Under the pieces are notes generated by a model. That model did no database searches, was not told where the DNA came from, and saw nothing but the letters and a program-made list of their open reading frames with translations. From Pseudomonas sp. R5-89-07 (GTDB taxonomy: Bacteria; Pseudomonadota; Gammaproteobacteria; Pseudomonadales; Pseudomonadaceae), in contig NZ_CP027727.1 of NCBI RefSeq assembly GCF_003851685.1, forward strand, positions 3,348,001-3,412,000: a stretch of 64,000 bases of DNA, given 5' to 3'. Shown in pieces: positions 17,624 to 27,055 of the stretch (position 1 is the first letter of the stretch; each line of letters opens with the position of its first letter). A program made the translations under genes and the position numbers.

Positions 17624-19143
17624 CCGAGGCTGTGCCAGGTGCGGCCATCACGGGCCAGCAGCGCATCAGCCGCCGCAGGGCCATCTTCGCCGGCCTTGTA
17701 GGCCTGTATACCGTCATCTTCTTTCCAGGCATCTAGGAACGGCTGCACGGCACGCCAACCGTTCTCGATGTTGTCGGCGCGCTGGAACAGGGTCTGATCG
17801 CCGGTCATGCAGTCGTAGATCAGCGTTTCGTAACCCGTCGACGGCTGCATCTCGAAGAAGTCCTTGTAGTCGAACCCCAACTCGATATTGGCCATCTCCA
17901 AGGTTGGCCCGGGCTTCTTGGCCAGCAGGTCGAACCACATGCCTTCGTTCGGCTGGATCTGGATCTTGAGGTAAGTGGGCTTGAGTTCATCGACTTCGGT
18001 GTCGCGAAATTGTGCGTAAGGTGCGTGCTTGAAGCAGATCACGATCTCAGTGTCGCGAATGCTCATGCGCTTGCCCGTACGCAAGTAAAACGGCACGCCG
18101 ACCCAGCGCCAGTTGTCGATCATCACCTTCAGCGCGACGAAGGTCTCGGTGCTGCTGTCGGGCGCGACGTTGGCTTCTTCACGGTAACCCGGCAGCGACT
18201 TGCCGCCGATTTCACCAGCGGTGTACTGGCCGCGCACGGAGTTGGCCCGTGCATCTTCCAGGGACCAGGGCCGAATGGCCCCCACCACCTTGGCCTTCTC
18301 ACCGCGCACCGCGTCGGCACCGAAGGCGGCCGGTGGTTCCATGGCGACCATGGCCAGCAACTGGAACAGGTGGTTGGGCACCATGTCCCGCAGGGTGCCG
18401 GTTTTTTCGAAGAAATTGCCCCGGGTTTCCACACCGACCGTCTCGGCCGCGGTGATTTGCACGTGATCGATGTAATGATTGTTCCAGAACGCTTCGAACA
18501 GCACGTTGGAGAAACGGCTGATGAGGATGTTCTGCACCGTTTCCTTGCCCAGGTAATGGTCGATGCGATAGATCTGTTTCTCGCTCATCACCTTGAGCAG
18601 GCACGCGTTCAGCGCTTCGGCGGTCGCCAGGTCGGAACCGAAAGGTTTCTCGATGACCACACGGCGAAAGCCCTCCTCGGTTTCGTTGAGCAACCCGGCA
18701 CTGCCCAGGCGCTGCACCACTTCACTGAAGAAGCGCGGCGCCGTTGCGAGGTAGAACACCGCATTGGCGGTGCCGCTGTCAGCGATTTTCTGCGCGATAT
18801 CCGCGTAGGTGCTGTCGTCGAGGAAGTCGCCCTCGACGTAGCTGATGCCCTTGGCCAACTGGGCCCACAGTTGTGGGTCCAGCGCATTGTCGGCACTGCC
18901 GCGCACTTTGCTGGCAGCCTCGGTGCGAATGAAGTCTTCGAGCTTCTTGGCAAAGTCAGCGTCGCTGATGGCGTTGTGATCAACGCCGACGATGCGCAAG
19001 CCATCGCCCAGCAACCCGTCGCGGCTCAGGTTGTACAGCGCCGGCATCAGCAGGCGCTTGACCAGGTCGCCATGGGCGCCAAACAGAAACAAGGTGGTGG
19101 GTGGAGCGGGTTCGGCCTTGGGTTTCTTGCCGTTGGCGGTCAT
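17620..19143 (-). CDS. zwf: Glucose-6-phosphate 1-dehydrogenase
   Basis: A 507-aa enzyme that oxidises glucose 6-phosphate to 6-phosphogluconolactone. The N-terminal nucleotide-binding motif reads [20 protein letters not shown], and the catalytic signature RIDHYLGKE follows near residue 180. The true start is ATG 19143, which overlaps the gnd stop (ATGA); a longer frame up to 19419 is only an extension into gnd. The pairing with gnd rather than with hexR, edd and pgl suggests the paralog called zwfB in P. putida. The order gnd-zwf-HAD indicates one coupled operon. Confidence 0.95.
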   Translation of the reverse strand: MTANGKKPKAEPAPPTTLFLFGAHGDLVKRLLMPALYNLSRDGLLGDGLRIVGVDHNAISDADFAKKLEDFIRTEAASKVRGSADNALDPQLWAQLAKGISYVEGDFLDDSTYADIAQKIADSGTANAVFYLATAPRFFSEVVQRLGSAGLLNETEEGFRRVVIEKPFGSDLATAEALNACLLKVMSEKQIYRIDHYLGKETVQNILISRFSNVLFEAFWNNHYIDHVQITAAETVGVETRGNFFEKTGTLRDMVPNHLFQLLAMVAMEPPAAFGADAVRGEKAKVVGAIRPWSLEDARANSVRGQYTAGEIGGKSLPGYREEANVAPDSSTETFVALKVMIDNWRWVGVPFYLRTGKRMSIRDTEIVICFKHAPYAQFRDTEVDELKPTYLKIQIQPNEGMWFDLLAKKPGPTLEMANIELGFDYKDFFEMQPSTGYETLIYDCMTGDQTLFQRADNIENGWRAVQPFLDAWKEDDGIQAYKAGEDGPAAADALLARDGRTWHSLG

Positions 19144-20123
19144 TTTTTGGAGGTCTCCACGTGGCCGCCAAAGCCGAAGCGCATGGCCGAAAGCATTTTG
19201 TCGCCGTAGGTGCTCTGCTGGCGCGAACGGAAACGGGCGAACAATGAGGTCGACAGCACCGGTACCGGCACCGCTTGCTCCATGGCCGCTTCGATGGTCC
19301 AACGGCCTTCGCCGCTGTCCGCCACGGAACCGGAATAGCCGTCCAGCTTCGGATCGGTCGCCAGGGCGTCCGCGGTCAGGTCCAGCAACCACGACGACAC
19401 CACGCTGCCACGGCGCCACACTTCGGCGATATCGGCGACGTTGAGGTCAAAGCGCTGGTCTTCCGCCAGGTTTTCCGAGTTCTTGGTCTTGAGGATGTCG
19501 AAACCTTCGGCAAATGCCTGCATCATTCCGTATTCAATGCCGTTATGGATCATCTTGACGAAGTGACCAGAGCCCGCCGGGCCGGCATGGATGTAACCCT
19601 GCTCGGCGCGAGGGTCGGCAGAGGCCGAACGGTCCTTGGTGCGCGGGATGCTGCCAAGGCCCGGGGCGAGGCTCTTGAAGATCGGGTCCAGGCGTTGCAC
19701 GGTTTCCACGTCGCCGCCAATCATCATGCAGTAGCCGCGCTCCAGGCCCCATACGCCGCCGGAAGTACCGACGTCGACGTAGTGCAGGCCCTTTTGCGCC
19801 AGGGCTTTGCCACGACGCACGTCATCCTTGTAATTGGTGTTGCCGCCGTCGATGATCACGTCGCCGCTTTCCAGCAGTTCACTCAGTTCATTGATGGTGT
19901 CTTCGGTAGGCGCGCCGGCTGGCAACATCACCCACACCGCGCGTGGTTTCTGCAGCCCGGCCACCAGGGCCTCCAGGCCAGCGACGCCAGTGGCGCCCTC
20001 CTCGCTCAAGCCTTTGACAAAGGCTTCGTTACGGTCATATACAACGGTGGTATGCCCATTGAGCATCAGGCGCCGCGCAATGTTACCGCCCATGCGGCCT
20101 AGTCCGATAATCCCCAGTTGCAT
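19140..20123 (-). CDS. gnd: 6-Phosphogluconate dehydrogenase, short form
   Basis: A 327-aa decarboxylating dehydrogenase producing ribulose 5-phosphate. The N-terminus has the Rossmann motif [16 protein letters not shown] followed by VYDRN. The substrate signature near residues 120-135 is [20 protein letters not shown], and the active-site [18 protein letters not shown] contains the catalytic Lys. The length (about 330 rather than 470) marks the short GndA/YqeC-like class. It is first in the coupled gnd-zwf-HAD set. Upstream (20124-20382) is a 259-bp AT-rich region likely to hold the promoter. Confidence 0.95.
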   Translation of the reverse strand: MQLGIIGLGRMGGNIARRLMLNGHTTVVYDRNEAFVKGLSEEGATGVAGLEALVAGLQKPRAVWVMLPAGAPTEDTINELSELLESGDVIIDGGNTNYKDDVRRGKALAQKGLHYVDVGTSGGVWGLERGYCMMIGGDVETVQRLDPIFKSLAPGLGSIPRTKDRSASADPRAEQGYIHAGPAGSGHFVKMIHNGIEYGMMQAFAEGFDILKTKNSENLAEDQRFDLNVADIAEVWRRGSVVSSWLLDLTADALATDPKLDGYSGSVADSGEGRWTIEAAMEQAVPVPVLSTSLFARFRSRQQSTYGDKMLSAMRFGFGGHVETSKK

Positions 20124-20382
20124 GTGCTGATGCTCCTAACTACTAAAAAATGTGTGACATAGTTTATAGCGCAATGAGGCTAATGAGGGTTAGTCCAGAG
20201 CGGATCCATGTAGTTTCATGGCAAAAAAGTCGCCATCATTTCACCATCACGCCTCGAAAAGTCACACGACCACCAAAAATAAAAAAGTTCCCTTGGTGCG
20301 AAAAAGAATTCAGACTTACCTCCGACTGTTGCCGCGAACCGTTTCGCGCAACGCGATTGACCGGCTATTTGCGAGGTAAGCA

Positions 20383-20559
20383 ATGAGCACAGCACAGATG
20401 TCCCGACCGTCACAGACTCTCTACGTCACCATCCGCCGCGATGAATTGCGCCAGTTGAAGGACGAGCGTGATCAGTTGCAACAGGAAGTCCTGCGCCTGC
20501 GTTCACACCTGCAAGGCCAGCTTGAACTGGCGTCCGGCGCCAAGCCCGCGCTCTGCTGA
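20383..20559 (+). CDS. 58-aa coiled-coil hypothetical protein
   Basis: A short frame, MSTAQMSRPSQTLYVTIRRD followed by a heptad-rich helix (residues 20-50, with LRQLKDERDQLQQEVLRL). There is no signal peptide or membrane segment. GAGG lies 7 nt before ATG 20383 and codon bias is typical of the genome, so it is probably expressed. The helix suggests self-association or binding to another helical protein. I recognise no family. It lies divergently from gnd and 120 bp or so before the phosphoethanolamine transferase gene. Confidence 0.65.
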   Translation: MSTAQMSRPSQTLYVTIRRDELRQLKDERDQLQQEVLRLRSHLQGQLELASGAKPALC

Positions 20560-20700
20560 ACCGCTTGGTGAGTTTGTCAGGCAATACCTACAGAAAACTC
20601 ACAAAGTTTTCACACACACATCTTGATACTCCCGCCCGCGATGCCGCTCACTTACTGAGCGGCCCGATGTTGCGCGCCTGTGCGTGACGATCATTTTCTG

Positions 20701-22455
20701 ATGGGGCGCTGGATGGCGATGTTCAAACGCAGCACGACGACTGCGAAAGGCTTTGATTGGGCCGGCCTTGGCTGGTTATTCCTGTTTTTCTGGTATTTCT
20801 CCGGGATCACCCAACTTCTTATCCAACTGACCGGCACGTCCGGCTTCAGCGGCTTCCGCCAGGCGTTCTTCATGAGTGCGCTGTGGCTGGCGCCGATGTT
20901 GCTGTTTCCTCGGCAGACGCGCCTGCTGGCCGCCTTGATCGGCGTGGTGCTGTGGGCCTGCTCCATGGCCAGCCTGGGTTATTTCTTTATTTACCAGCAG
21001 GAATTTTCCCAGAGCGTCATCTTCATCATGTTCGAATCGAACATCTCTGAAGCGGGCGAATACGCCACCCAATACTTTGCCTGGTGGATCGTGCTGGCCT
21101 TCATCGCCCACACCGCCTTTGCGATTTTCCTGTGGACACGCCTGCGCCCGGTCTACTTGCCTCGCGGTCAGTCGATCGTAGCGGCCATCGCCATCGTACT
21201 GGCCGTGGTTGGCTACCCACTGGTCAAGCAGATCGCCACCAGCGAAACCATGGAATTGGCCATCGACCGCTTCGAAACCCGCATCGAACCGGCCGTGCCT
21301 TGGCAGATGATCGTCGCTTACCGTCGTTACACCGAACAGCTGGACAACATGCAAGGCATGCTCACCAGCGCCAGCCAGATTCCACCGCTGAAAAACCTCA
21401 AGGACAGCATGGCCGGCCAGCCGTCCACCCTGGTACTGGTGATCGGCGAGTCCACCAACCGCCAGCGCATGAGCCTCTATGGCTACCCGCGTAACACCAC
21501 GCCGGAACTGGACAAGCTGCGCGACCAACTGGCGGTATTCGACAACGTGATTACCCCGCGCCCCTATACCATCGAGGCGCTGCAGCAGGTACTGACCTTC
21601 GCCGACGAAGAAAACCCGGACCTGTACCTCAAGACACCGTCCATCGTCAGTGTCATGAAACAGGCCGGCTACAAGACTTTCTGGATCACCAACCAGCAGA
21701 CCATGACCAAGCGCAACACCATGCTCACAACCTTTTCCGAACAGGCCGACGAGCAGGTGTACCTGAACAACAACCGTAACCAGAACGCCCGCCAATACGA
21801 CGGCGATGTACTGGCGCCGTTTTCCAAGGCCCTGGCCGATACCGCCGAGCGCAAGTTCATCGTGGTGCACTTGCTGGGCACCCACATGAGCTACCAGTAC
21901 CGTTATCCGCAGACGTTCGACAAGTTCACCGACCGCCAGGGCGTGCCGGCGGGTGTCAGCGATGCACAGTTGCCGACGTATAACAGCTACGACAACGCGG
22001 TGCTGTACAACGACTTCGTGGTATCGAGCCTGATCAAAGACTACGCCAAGACTGACCCCAACGGCTTCCTGCTGTACCTGTCGGACCACGGCGAAGATGT
22101 GTTCGACTCTGCCGGCCACGACACCCTGGGCCGTAACGAAGGCAAGCCAACCGCGCCGATGTACACCATTCCGTTCATGGCCTACGCCTCGCCCAAATGG
22201 CGCGAAAGCCACGACTGGAGCTTTGCCGGTGACCTGCAACGGCCTTACAGCAGTTCGCAGTTGATCCACACCTGGGCGGACCTGGCAGGCCTGAGTTTCG
22301 ATGAACTGGACCGCAGCAAAAGCCTGGTCAGCGACAGCTTCAAGCCGCGCCCCCTGCTGATCGGCAACCCTTACGAGACCAAGCAGAAGGCCTTGATCGA
22401 CTTCAGTTTGATCAAGCCGAAGAAGGCCGACAGTGCCGATGTGGTGGTCAAGTAG
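20701..22455 (+). CDS. cptA: Phosphoethanolamine transferase CptA-like
   Basis: About 584 aa. The N-terminal half holds five membrane segments (to about residue 190). The periplasmic sulfatase-fold domain carries VLVIGESTNRQRMSLYGYPR, whose Thr is the nucleophile, then IVVHLLGTHMSYQYRYP and LYLSDHGEDVFD as metal ligands. Enzymes of this kind move phosphoethanolamine from phosphatidylethanolamine to lipopolysaccharide, which can lower sensitivity to cationic peptides. The choice between EptA and CptA types is by overall sequence impression. Start codon uncertain: ATG at 20701, 20713 and 20719 are all in frame and none has an ideal ribosome binding site. Confidence 0.88.
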   Translation: MGRWMAMFKRSTTTAKGFDWAGLGWLFLFFWYFSGITQLLIQLTGTSGFSGFRQAFFMSALWLAPMLLFPRQTRLLAALIGVVLWACSMASLGYFFIYQQEFSQSVIFIMFESNISEAGEYATQYFAWWIVLAFIAHTAFAIFLWTRLRPVYLPRGQSIVAAIAIVLAVVGYPLVKQIATSETMELAIDRFETRIEPAVPWQMIVAYRRYTEQLDNMQGMLTSASQIPPLKNLKDSMAGQPSTLVLVIGESTNRQRMSLYGYPRNTTPELDKLRDQLAVFDNVITPRPYTIEALQQVLTFADEENPDLYLKTPSIVSVMKQAGYKTFWITNQQTMTKRNTMLTTFSEQADEQVYLNNNRNQNARQYDGDVLAPFSKALADTAERKFIVVHLLGTHMSYQYRYPQTFDKFTDRQGVPAGVSDAQLPTYNSYDNAVLYNDFVVSSLIKDYAKTDPNGFLLYLSDHGEDVFDSAGHDTLGRNEGKPTAPMYTIPFMAYASPKWRESHDWSFAGDLQRPYSSSQLIHTWADLAGLSFDELDRSKSLVSDSFKPRPLLIGNPYETKQKALIDFSLIKPKKADSADVVVK

Positions 22456-22477
22456 GCCGGTGTCCCACATCATAAAG

Positions 22478-22498
22478 ATACAAATCATTCTCGTTTGA
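22478..22498 (+). promoter_or_regulatory. Fur-type box before the siderophore receptor
   Basis: The minus strand reads AACGAGAATGATTTG, close to the pseudomonad Fur pattern AATGAGAATGATTCTC in its first 13 bases. It lies about 85-105 bp upstream of the receptor start. Confidence 0.55.
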
Positions 22499-22582
22499 AG
22501 CTAAAGTTCCGCGCCTCCTTTCGTCTTTGAGCCATACCCGCCCGTTCCGGGCGGCCTCAAAGACGACAAGGAGTTCGCCGCG

Positions 22583-24820
22583 ATGCTCGCGCCCGTTACC
22601 CGTTCCATCACTTTCACCCTTGGCCTGTTCAGCCTGGCGCTGAGCCCGGAACTGCTGGCCGAAACCGACCCCGAACACACCCCCGCCAATGCCCTCGAAC
22701 TGGGCGCCACCCGCATCACCGCCGAAGGCCTGGGTGCGACCACCGAGCACACCGGTGCCTACACCACCGGCTCCATGAGCACCGCCACCCGCCTGAACCT
22801 GTCGATCAAGGAAACCCCGCAATCGATCTCGGTGATCACGCGCCAGCAGATGGATGACTTCAACCTCAACACCCTGACCGAGGTGTTACGCCAGACCACC
22901 GGCGTCAATGTTCAGCACTATGATTCGGACCGCGTGGCCTATACGTCTCGTGGCTACGGCATCAACAACTTCCAGATTGACGGGATGCTCAACACGTTCG
23001 GCTACATGAAGTCCGACGCCGACACCATCATCTACGACCACATCGAAGTGGTTCGCGGTGCCACCGGCCTCACGACCGGCGCGGGCGACCCCTCGGCCAC
23101 CGTCAACATGGTCCGCAAGCGTCCTACTGCCCAATGGCAGGCGAAAACCGGGATCAGTGGCGCCACCCATGACAACTACTACAGCTACCTCGATGTCGGT
23201 GGCCCGCTGGCCTTCGACGGCAAACTGCGTGGGCGCAGCGTACTGGCCTACCGTGACAGCCAGTCATTTCGCGACAACTACGCGCTGCAGCGGGCGGTGG
23301 GCTACGGCATTCTCGAGGGCGACCTTTCCGAAGACACCGTGCTGGCCGTAGGCTTTGATTATCAGGACAAACAGGTGCAAGGCACTTCCTGGGGCACCGT
23401 GCCCTACTGGAACAGCCAGGGCGGCAAGGCCAGGCTGCCGCGCTCCACCAATATGGCGGCGCACTGGAGTTCCTGGCCACTGACCGACAAGACTACCTTC
23501 GCCACCCTCGATCACCGGCTCGGCGGCGACTGGCACCTGAAGGCCGCCTACACCCACCGCCAGAGCGATACCGACGGCAAGGTGTACTACGGCGGCGCGG
23601 GTTTCCCCAATGCCGACCGCAGCGGCATGACGGCCTGGGCCAGCCATATGCGCGGCACGTCGAGAATGGAAGCCGTGGACCTCAACCTGGCCGGCAGCTA
23701 CGCGCTGCTGGGCCGCGAGCACGCGCTGATGATGGGCTATGGCGAGGCGGCGCAACGAGACAGCTCGCCATTCATGCGCAGCGACCTGCCCGCCAGCTAC
23801 TACCCCATCGAGGACTGGAAACACATGGGGGGGATCGGCAAGTTCAGCGATGACGTCACCAACCTCAAGGGTGAGCACAGCAAAAAACAACAGAAAGCCG
23901 GCTACCTGGCCACGCGACTGAGCCTGACTGACCGTCTGCACGCCGTACTGGGCAGTCGCTACGGCAGCTGGGAGCTGGAAAGTGCTACTCCCGAATACGA
24001 TGAAAACGATCAACTGACCGCTTCCGGCAAAACCCGCCAGACCCACAACGATATGTGGACGCCCTACGCCGGGCTGCTTTACGACATCACACCGCAGTAC
24101 ACCGTCTATGCAAGCTACACCGATATTTTCAAGCCGCAGGATTACCGTGATGCCAACAGGAAATACCTCGAACCCCTCGTGGGCAGCAACTATGAGGTGG
24201 GGCTCAAGGGCAGCGTGCTGAACGAGCGCCTGAACCTCGCGGCTGCGTATTTCTGGAGCACCCAGGACAACGTCGCCGAGCGCGATGAATCGGTGCCGCC
24301 GAACCCGGTCACCGGCGAGGAGTATTACAAGTCCAGCGGCAAGGGCAACAAGGTGAAAGGGTTCGAGCTAGAGGCGGCCGGGGAAATTACACCGGACTGG
24401 AACCTGACCGCAGGCTACACCTACACCCATTCGGTGAATGGCGCAGGCACGCGCAGCAACACCGGTCAACCGTTGAACCTGTTGAAGCTGTCCAGCGCCT
24501 ATCGCCTGCCGGGGGCGTGGCGCAACCTTACCGTGGGCGGCGCGGTGAACTGGCAGAGCGAAATCTATGACTTCGGCAACCGCCCCACGGGAGGGCGCAA
24601 CAGCGAGGGCGGAGTGGTCACAACGCGGGAGAAAATCACGCAACAGGGCTACACCGTGGTCAACATGATGTCGCGCTATCAGTTCGACGAACATGTTACG
24701 GCGTCGATTAACGTCAATAACTTATTCGATAAAAAATATTACGAGCGCGTCGGTTTTTACAATGGTGTGTATTGGGGCGACCCACGTTCGATCACGCTGG
24801 CGCTGGACTGGAGGCTATAA
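22583..24820 (+). CDS. TonB-dependent siderophore receptor, FhuE-like
   Basis: A 745-aa outer-membrane receptor. The signal peptide ends near residue 26 (LLA). The plug domain begins near residue 70 with IKETPQSISVITRQQMDDF and includes YTSRGYGINNFQIDG and VVRGATGLTTGAGDPSATVN. The 22-strand barrel ends with a C-terminal aromatic-type strand (LALDWRL). It resembles FhuE, the receptor for coprogen and rhodotorulic acid, more than FpvA. It has no N-terminal signalling (STN) domain, so it should not drive a FecI/FecR cascade. AAGGAG precedes ATG 22583 and a Fur-type box lies upstream. Confidence 0.9.
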   Translation: MLAPVTRSITFTLGLFSLALSPELLAETDPEHTPANALELGATRITAEGLGATTEHTGAYTTGSMSTATRLNLSIKETPQSISVITRQQMDDFNLNTLTEVLRQTTGVNVQHYDSDRVAYTSRGYGINNFQIDGMLNTFGYMKSDADTIIYDHIEVVRGATGLTTGAGDPSATVNMVRKRPTAQWQAKTGISGATHDNYYSYLDVGGPLAFDGKLRGRSVLAYRDSQSFRDNYALQRAVGYGILEGDLSEDTVLAVGFDYQDKQVQGTSWGTVPYWNSQGGKARLPRSTNMAAHWSSWPLTDKTTFATLDHRLGGDWHLKAAYTHRQSDTDGKVYYGGAGFPNADRSGMTAWASHMRGTSRMEAVDLNLAGSYALLGREHALMMGYGEAAQRDSSPFMRSDLPASYYPIEDWKHMGGIGKFSDDVTNLKGEHSKKQQKAGYLATRLSLTDRLHAVLGSRYGSWELESATPEYDENDQLTASGKTRQTHNDMWTPYAGLLYDITPQYTVYASYTDIFKPQDYRDANRKYLEPLVGSNYEVGLKGSVLNERLNLAAAYFWSTQDNVAERDESVPPNPVTGEEYYKSSGKGNKVKGFELEAAGEITPDWNLTAGYTYTHSVNGAGTRSNTGQPLNLLKLSSAYRLPGAWRNLTVGGAVNWQSEIYDFGNRPTGGRNSEGGVVTTREKITQQGYTVVNMMSRYQFDEHVTASINVNNLFDKKYYERVGFYNGVYWGDPRSITLALDWRL

Positions 24821-24831
24821 CACCCTGCCTC

Positions 24832-24859
24832 GTGAAGTTAACAGAAATGTTAACTTCAC
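24832..24859. repeat. Perfect 11-bp inverted repeat after the receptor gene
   Basis: GTGAAGTTAAC and GTTAACTTCAC are separated by 6 nt (AGAAAT). There is no T-run, and the arms are AT-rich for this genome. It could be an operator for the next gene (start 24964) or a transcript end. Confidence 0.6.
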
Positions 24860-24963
24860 AGCTGAATTCAGTTAATTCCCACTTAATAAGTTAGCGCCAT
24901 AGTCACCCCATGATCTGATCAAGGAGTGACCGGATACCTATCACTCTTAACGGGAATACCGCC

Positions 24964-25176
24964 ATGAAACTTTCGACAGTGATGCTTGCCACCCTGATGA
25001 CCCTGACCTCCGCCGCCGCCTTCGCAGAAGGCGGTTCAGAGCGCTCGAAGGAGTTTTACAACAACTTCAGCTTCATTCAGGAAAAAACCCACGGCAAGGC
25101 TGAACAACAAGTTGCATCCGCCGATGGCAAACCGGTTAAAACCACTACTACCGATTCAGCACAGCCCAACAGTTGA
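24964..25176 (+). CDS. Small secreted protein, possibly PtrA-like
   Basis: A 70-aa protein with a clear signal peptide cut after AFA (residue 22), leaving a 48-residue hydrophilic mature part that begins EGGSERSKEF. The AEGG-x-(D/E)R start of the mature part recalls small pseudomonad proteins annotated with a PtrA N-terminal domain, several of which respond to copper, but the likeness is short. GGGAA lies before ATG 24964. A strong terminator follows at 25238. It may be periplasmic. Function unknown. Confidence 0.7.
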   Translation: MKLSTVMLATLMTLTSAAAFAEGGSERSKEFYNNFSFIQEKTHGKAEQQVASADGKPVKTTTTDSAQPNS

Positions 25177-25237
25177 TTTAACGCTGAGTTAATCCGCAAC
25201 ACCCCATGCCATTCCGCTCCCTTGGCAAGGGTTTATT

Positions 25238-25265
25238 AGGCGCCATTGAATGGCGCCTTTTTTTT
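25238..25265 (+). terminator. Strong rho-independent terminator
   Basis: AGGCGCCATT and AATGGCGCCT form a palindrome around one G, then eight T residues follow. It terminates the small secreted-protein gene and sits just before the end of the convergent GNAT gene. Confidence 0.88.
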
Positions 25266-25275
25266 CACTTTTTTA

Positions 25276-25767
25276 TTAAAGCGCCTTGCTCCAGAACAAC
25301 ATACGGCCGTGGGCGGGATCAAATACCGAATCGTCAAAACCGAACTTGCGATACGCCGACTGCGCCAGCTCGTTACCTTCAAGCACTTCCAGGGTGATCT
25401 TGCAGCAACTGCGCTGACGGGCGATTTCCTCGACCTTCTGCAGCATCTTCTGACTCAACCCCAAGCCACGAAACTGTTTGGCCACCACCACATCGTGGAC
25501 GTTGACCAGCGGCCGACACGTGAACGTAGAGAACCCCTCGAAGCAATTGACCAGCCCCGCCGGCTCACCCCCGACGAACGCCAGCACACTGAAGGCGTGA
25601 GGGCGCTTGGCCAGCTCTGCAGGCAGTTGCTGCAACAGATCGGCTTGCAAGGTGTGGCCGCCACCCATTGGGTCTTCAGCGTAATGGTTGAGCAGCGAGC
25701 CGATGGCATCGGCGTGCACGGCATTGGTATAGCTGGCTTGCAGCACCAGGATGTCTGGGGTGTCCAT
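25276..25767 (-). CDS. GNAT-family N-acetyltransferase
   Basis: A 163-aa acetyltransferase. The acetyl-CoA binding motif A reads VVVAKQFRGLGLSQKMLQKV (about residues 95-114), followed by ITLEVLEGNELAQSAYRKFG, a standard GNAT motif B. The start was set at ATG 25767, which has AGGAAGGA immediately upstream; the frame extends to 25830 without a better start. The acceptor substrate is unknown. It lies between the small secreted-protein gene and zapE, and the 163-bp gap to zapE argues against a shared transcript. Confidence 0.88.
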   Translation of the reverse strand: MDTPDILVLQASYTNAVHADAIGSLLNHYAEDPMGGGHTLQADLLQQLPAELAKRPHAFSVLAFVGGEPAGLVNCFEGFSTFTCRPLVNVHDVVVAKQFRGLGLSQKMLQKVEEIARQRSCCKITLEVLEGNELAQSAYRKFGFDDSVFDPAHGRMLFWSKAL

Positions 25768-25930
25768 TTCCTTCCTCGATAACGACAACCAGGGAACCGA
25801 TTCCCTTTGAGAGAAGGTGATTGTAAGCATGGAGCCGGCAGTAGATGAAGGAGATAAACGACAAATGCCTGACAGAAAGCGCGCACGCTGCAGGCATCCA
25901 ACGCCTCGAACAAGGCGAATACCAGGGCTC

Positions 25931-27040
25931 TCAGGTACCGAAGCGCTGCAGCTGCATTTGCTGCAAGCGGCTCAAGGTGCGACGAAAGGCAAACGCCAGG
26001 TAGCCTTCGGTATAAAGCTGCTCCAACGGCACCTGGGCCTCGATGAACAACGGCACTTTGCGGTCGTAACATTCATCCACCAGCGCAATAAAGCGCCGCA
26101 CGCTGTCATCGTGCACCGACAGCGCCGGCAATTGGCGATCCCCCGCGACCACGCGCTCGGCCCCGTCTTCGGTGCCACGGGCAATGCGACCGGGGCGCTG
26201 TTGTGCGCTGAGGTTGGGTACTTGTGCCAACAAAATGGCTTTGAAACGATCACACAGCAACATGAAATCCATCGCGGCGAGGGGCTGTTCGCAGAGTTCG
26301 GCGTAGCGGCACCAAAGTACCTCGTCACTGGCCTGTACTGCCGTAATCATGCGATGCCCCACGCTCACCCGCTTCACGTCGCCGACAGTTTGTCCGGCGC
26401 TCAACTGCCTGAACACGGTGGCCAGTGCATCGGGTTGATTCACCCAGTAGCGCTGCAGACCAACCCCCGGATGCAGGCGGTGATCCTCGCTACCGTCCAC
26501 CGCCACCACCTGCATATGCCGCTTGATCGCCTCGATACCCGGCAGAAAACGTTCACGGTTGAAGCCATCGGCGTACAGTTGGTCAGGCGGTTGATTGGAG
26601 GTACAGACCATCACCACACCCTCCTCGAACATCACCTGAAACAGACGACCAAGAATGATCGCGTCACCGATATCATTGACGAACAACTCATCGAAGCACA
26701 GCACGCGCACGTCCCGGCTCAGTTCCCGCGCCAAGGCCTGCAGCGGGTCTTTGATACCGGTGAGCTGGAACAGGCGCTGGTGTACCCAGCCCATGAAGTG
26801 ATGAAAATGCTGACGTCGCGCGGGCACGCGCAGGCTCTGGTAAAACTGGTCCATCAGCCAGGTCTTGCCGCGCCCCACCGGGCCCCACAGATAAACCCCT
26901 GCAGGGGGCGAACGGCCCTGGTGCAAGGCCTGATGACAGGCTTGCAAGGCCTCCACCGCACGGCGCTGGGCGTCGTCGGGCACGAAGCCCTGCTGGGCGA
27001 TAGCGTATTGATAAGCGGCGAGCGGCGAGTCGAAAGTCAT
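25931..27040 (-). CDS. zapE: Cell division protein ZapE (AFG1-like ATPase)
   Basis: A 369-aa AFG1/ZapE ATPase. Walker A is GVYLWGPVGRGKTWLMDQFY (about residues 63-82) and Walker B VLCFDELFVNDIGDA; a sensor region VMVCTSNQPPDQLY follows. ZapE associates with the FtsZ ring in E. coli and is needed at low oxygen or high temperature. It lies only 15 bp downstream of the truncated metE gene, so the two may be read on one message. Length is normal for the family. Confidence 0.9.
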   Translation of the reverse strand: MTFDSPLAAYQYAIAQQGFVPDDAQRRAVEALQACHQALHQGRSPPAGVYLWGPVGRGKTWLMDQFYQSLRVPARRQHFHHFMGWVHQRLFQLTGIKDPLQALARELSRDVRVLCFDELFVNDIGDAIILGRLFQVMFEEGVVMVCTSNQPPDQLYADGFNRERFLPGIEAIKRHMQVVAVDGSEDHRLHPGVGLQRYWVNQPDALATVFRQLSAGQTVGDVKRVSVGHRMITAVQASDEVLWCRYAELCEQPLAAMDFMLLCDRFKAILLAQVPNLSAQQRPGRIARGTEDGAERVVAGDRQLPALSVHDDSVRRFIALVDECYDRKVPLFIEAQVPLEQLYTEGYLAFAFRRTLSRLQQMQLQRFGT

Positions 27041-27055
27041 GCCCGCCAGTATGAC

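Noticed and set aside
19144..19419. An N-terminal extension of zwf by 92 residues
   Set aside because: The extension lies in the gnd coding region, has no similarity to G6P dehydrogenase, and the ATGA overlap at 19140-19143 gives the normal start.
22583..24820. The siderophore receptor as the partner of the FecR-like protein at 8749
   Set aside because: The mature receptor begins near its plug domain and has no N-terminal STN signalling domain, and the genes are 13 kb apart.
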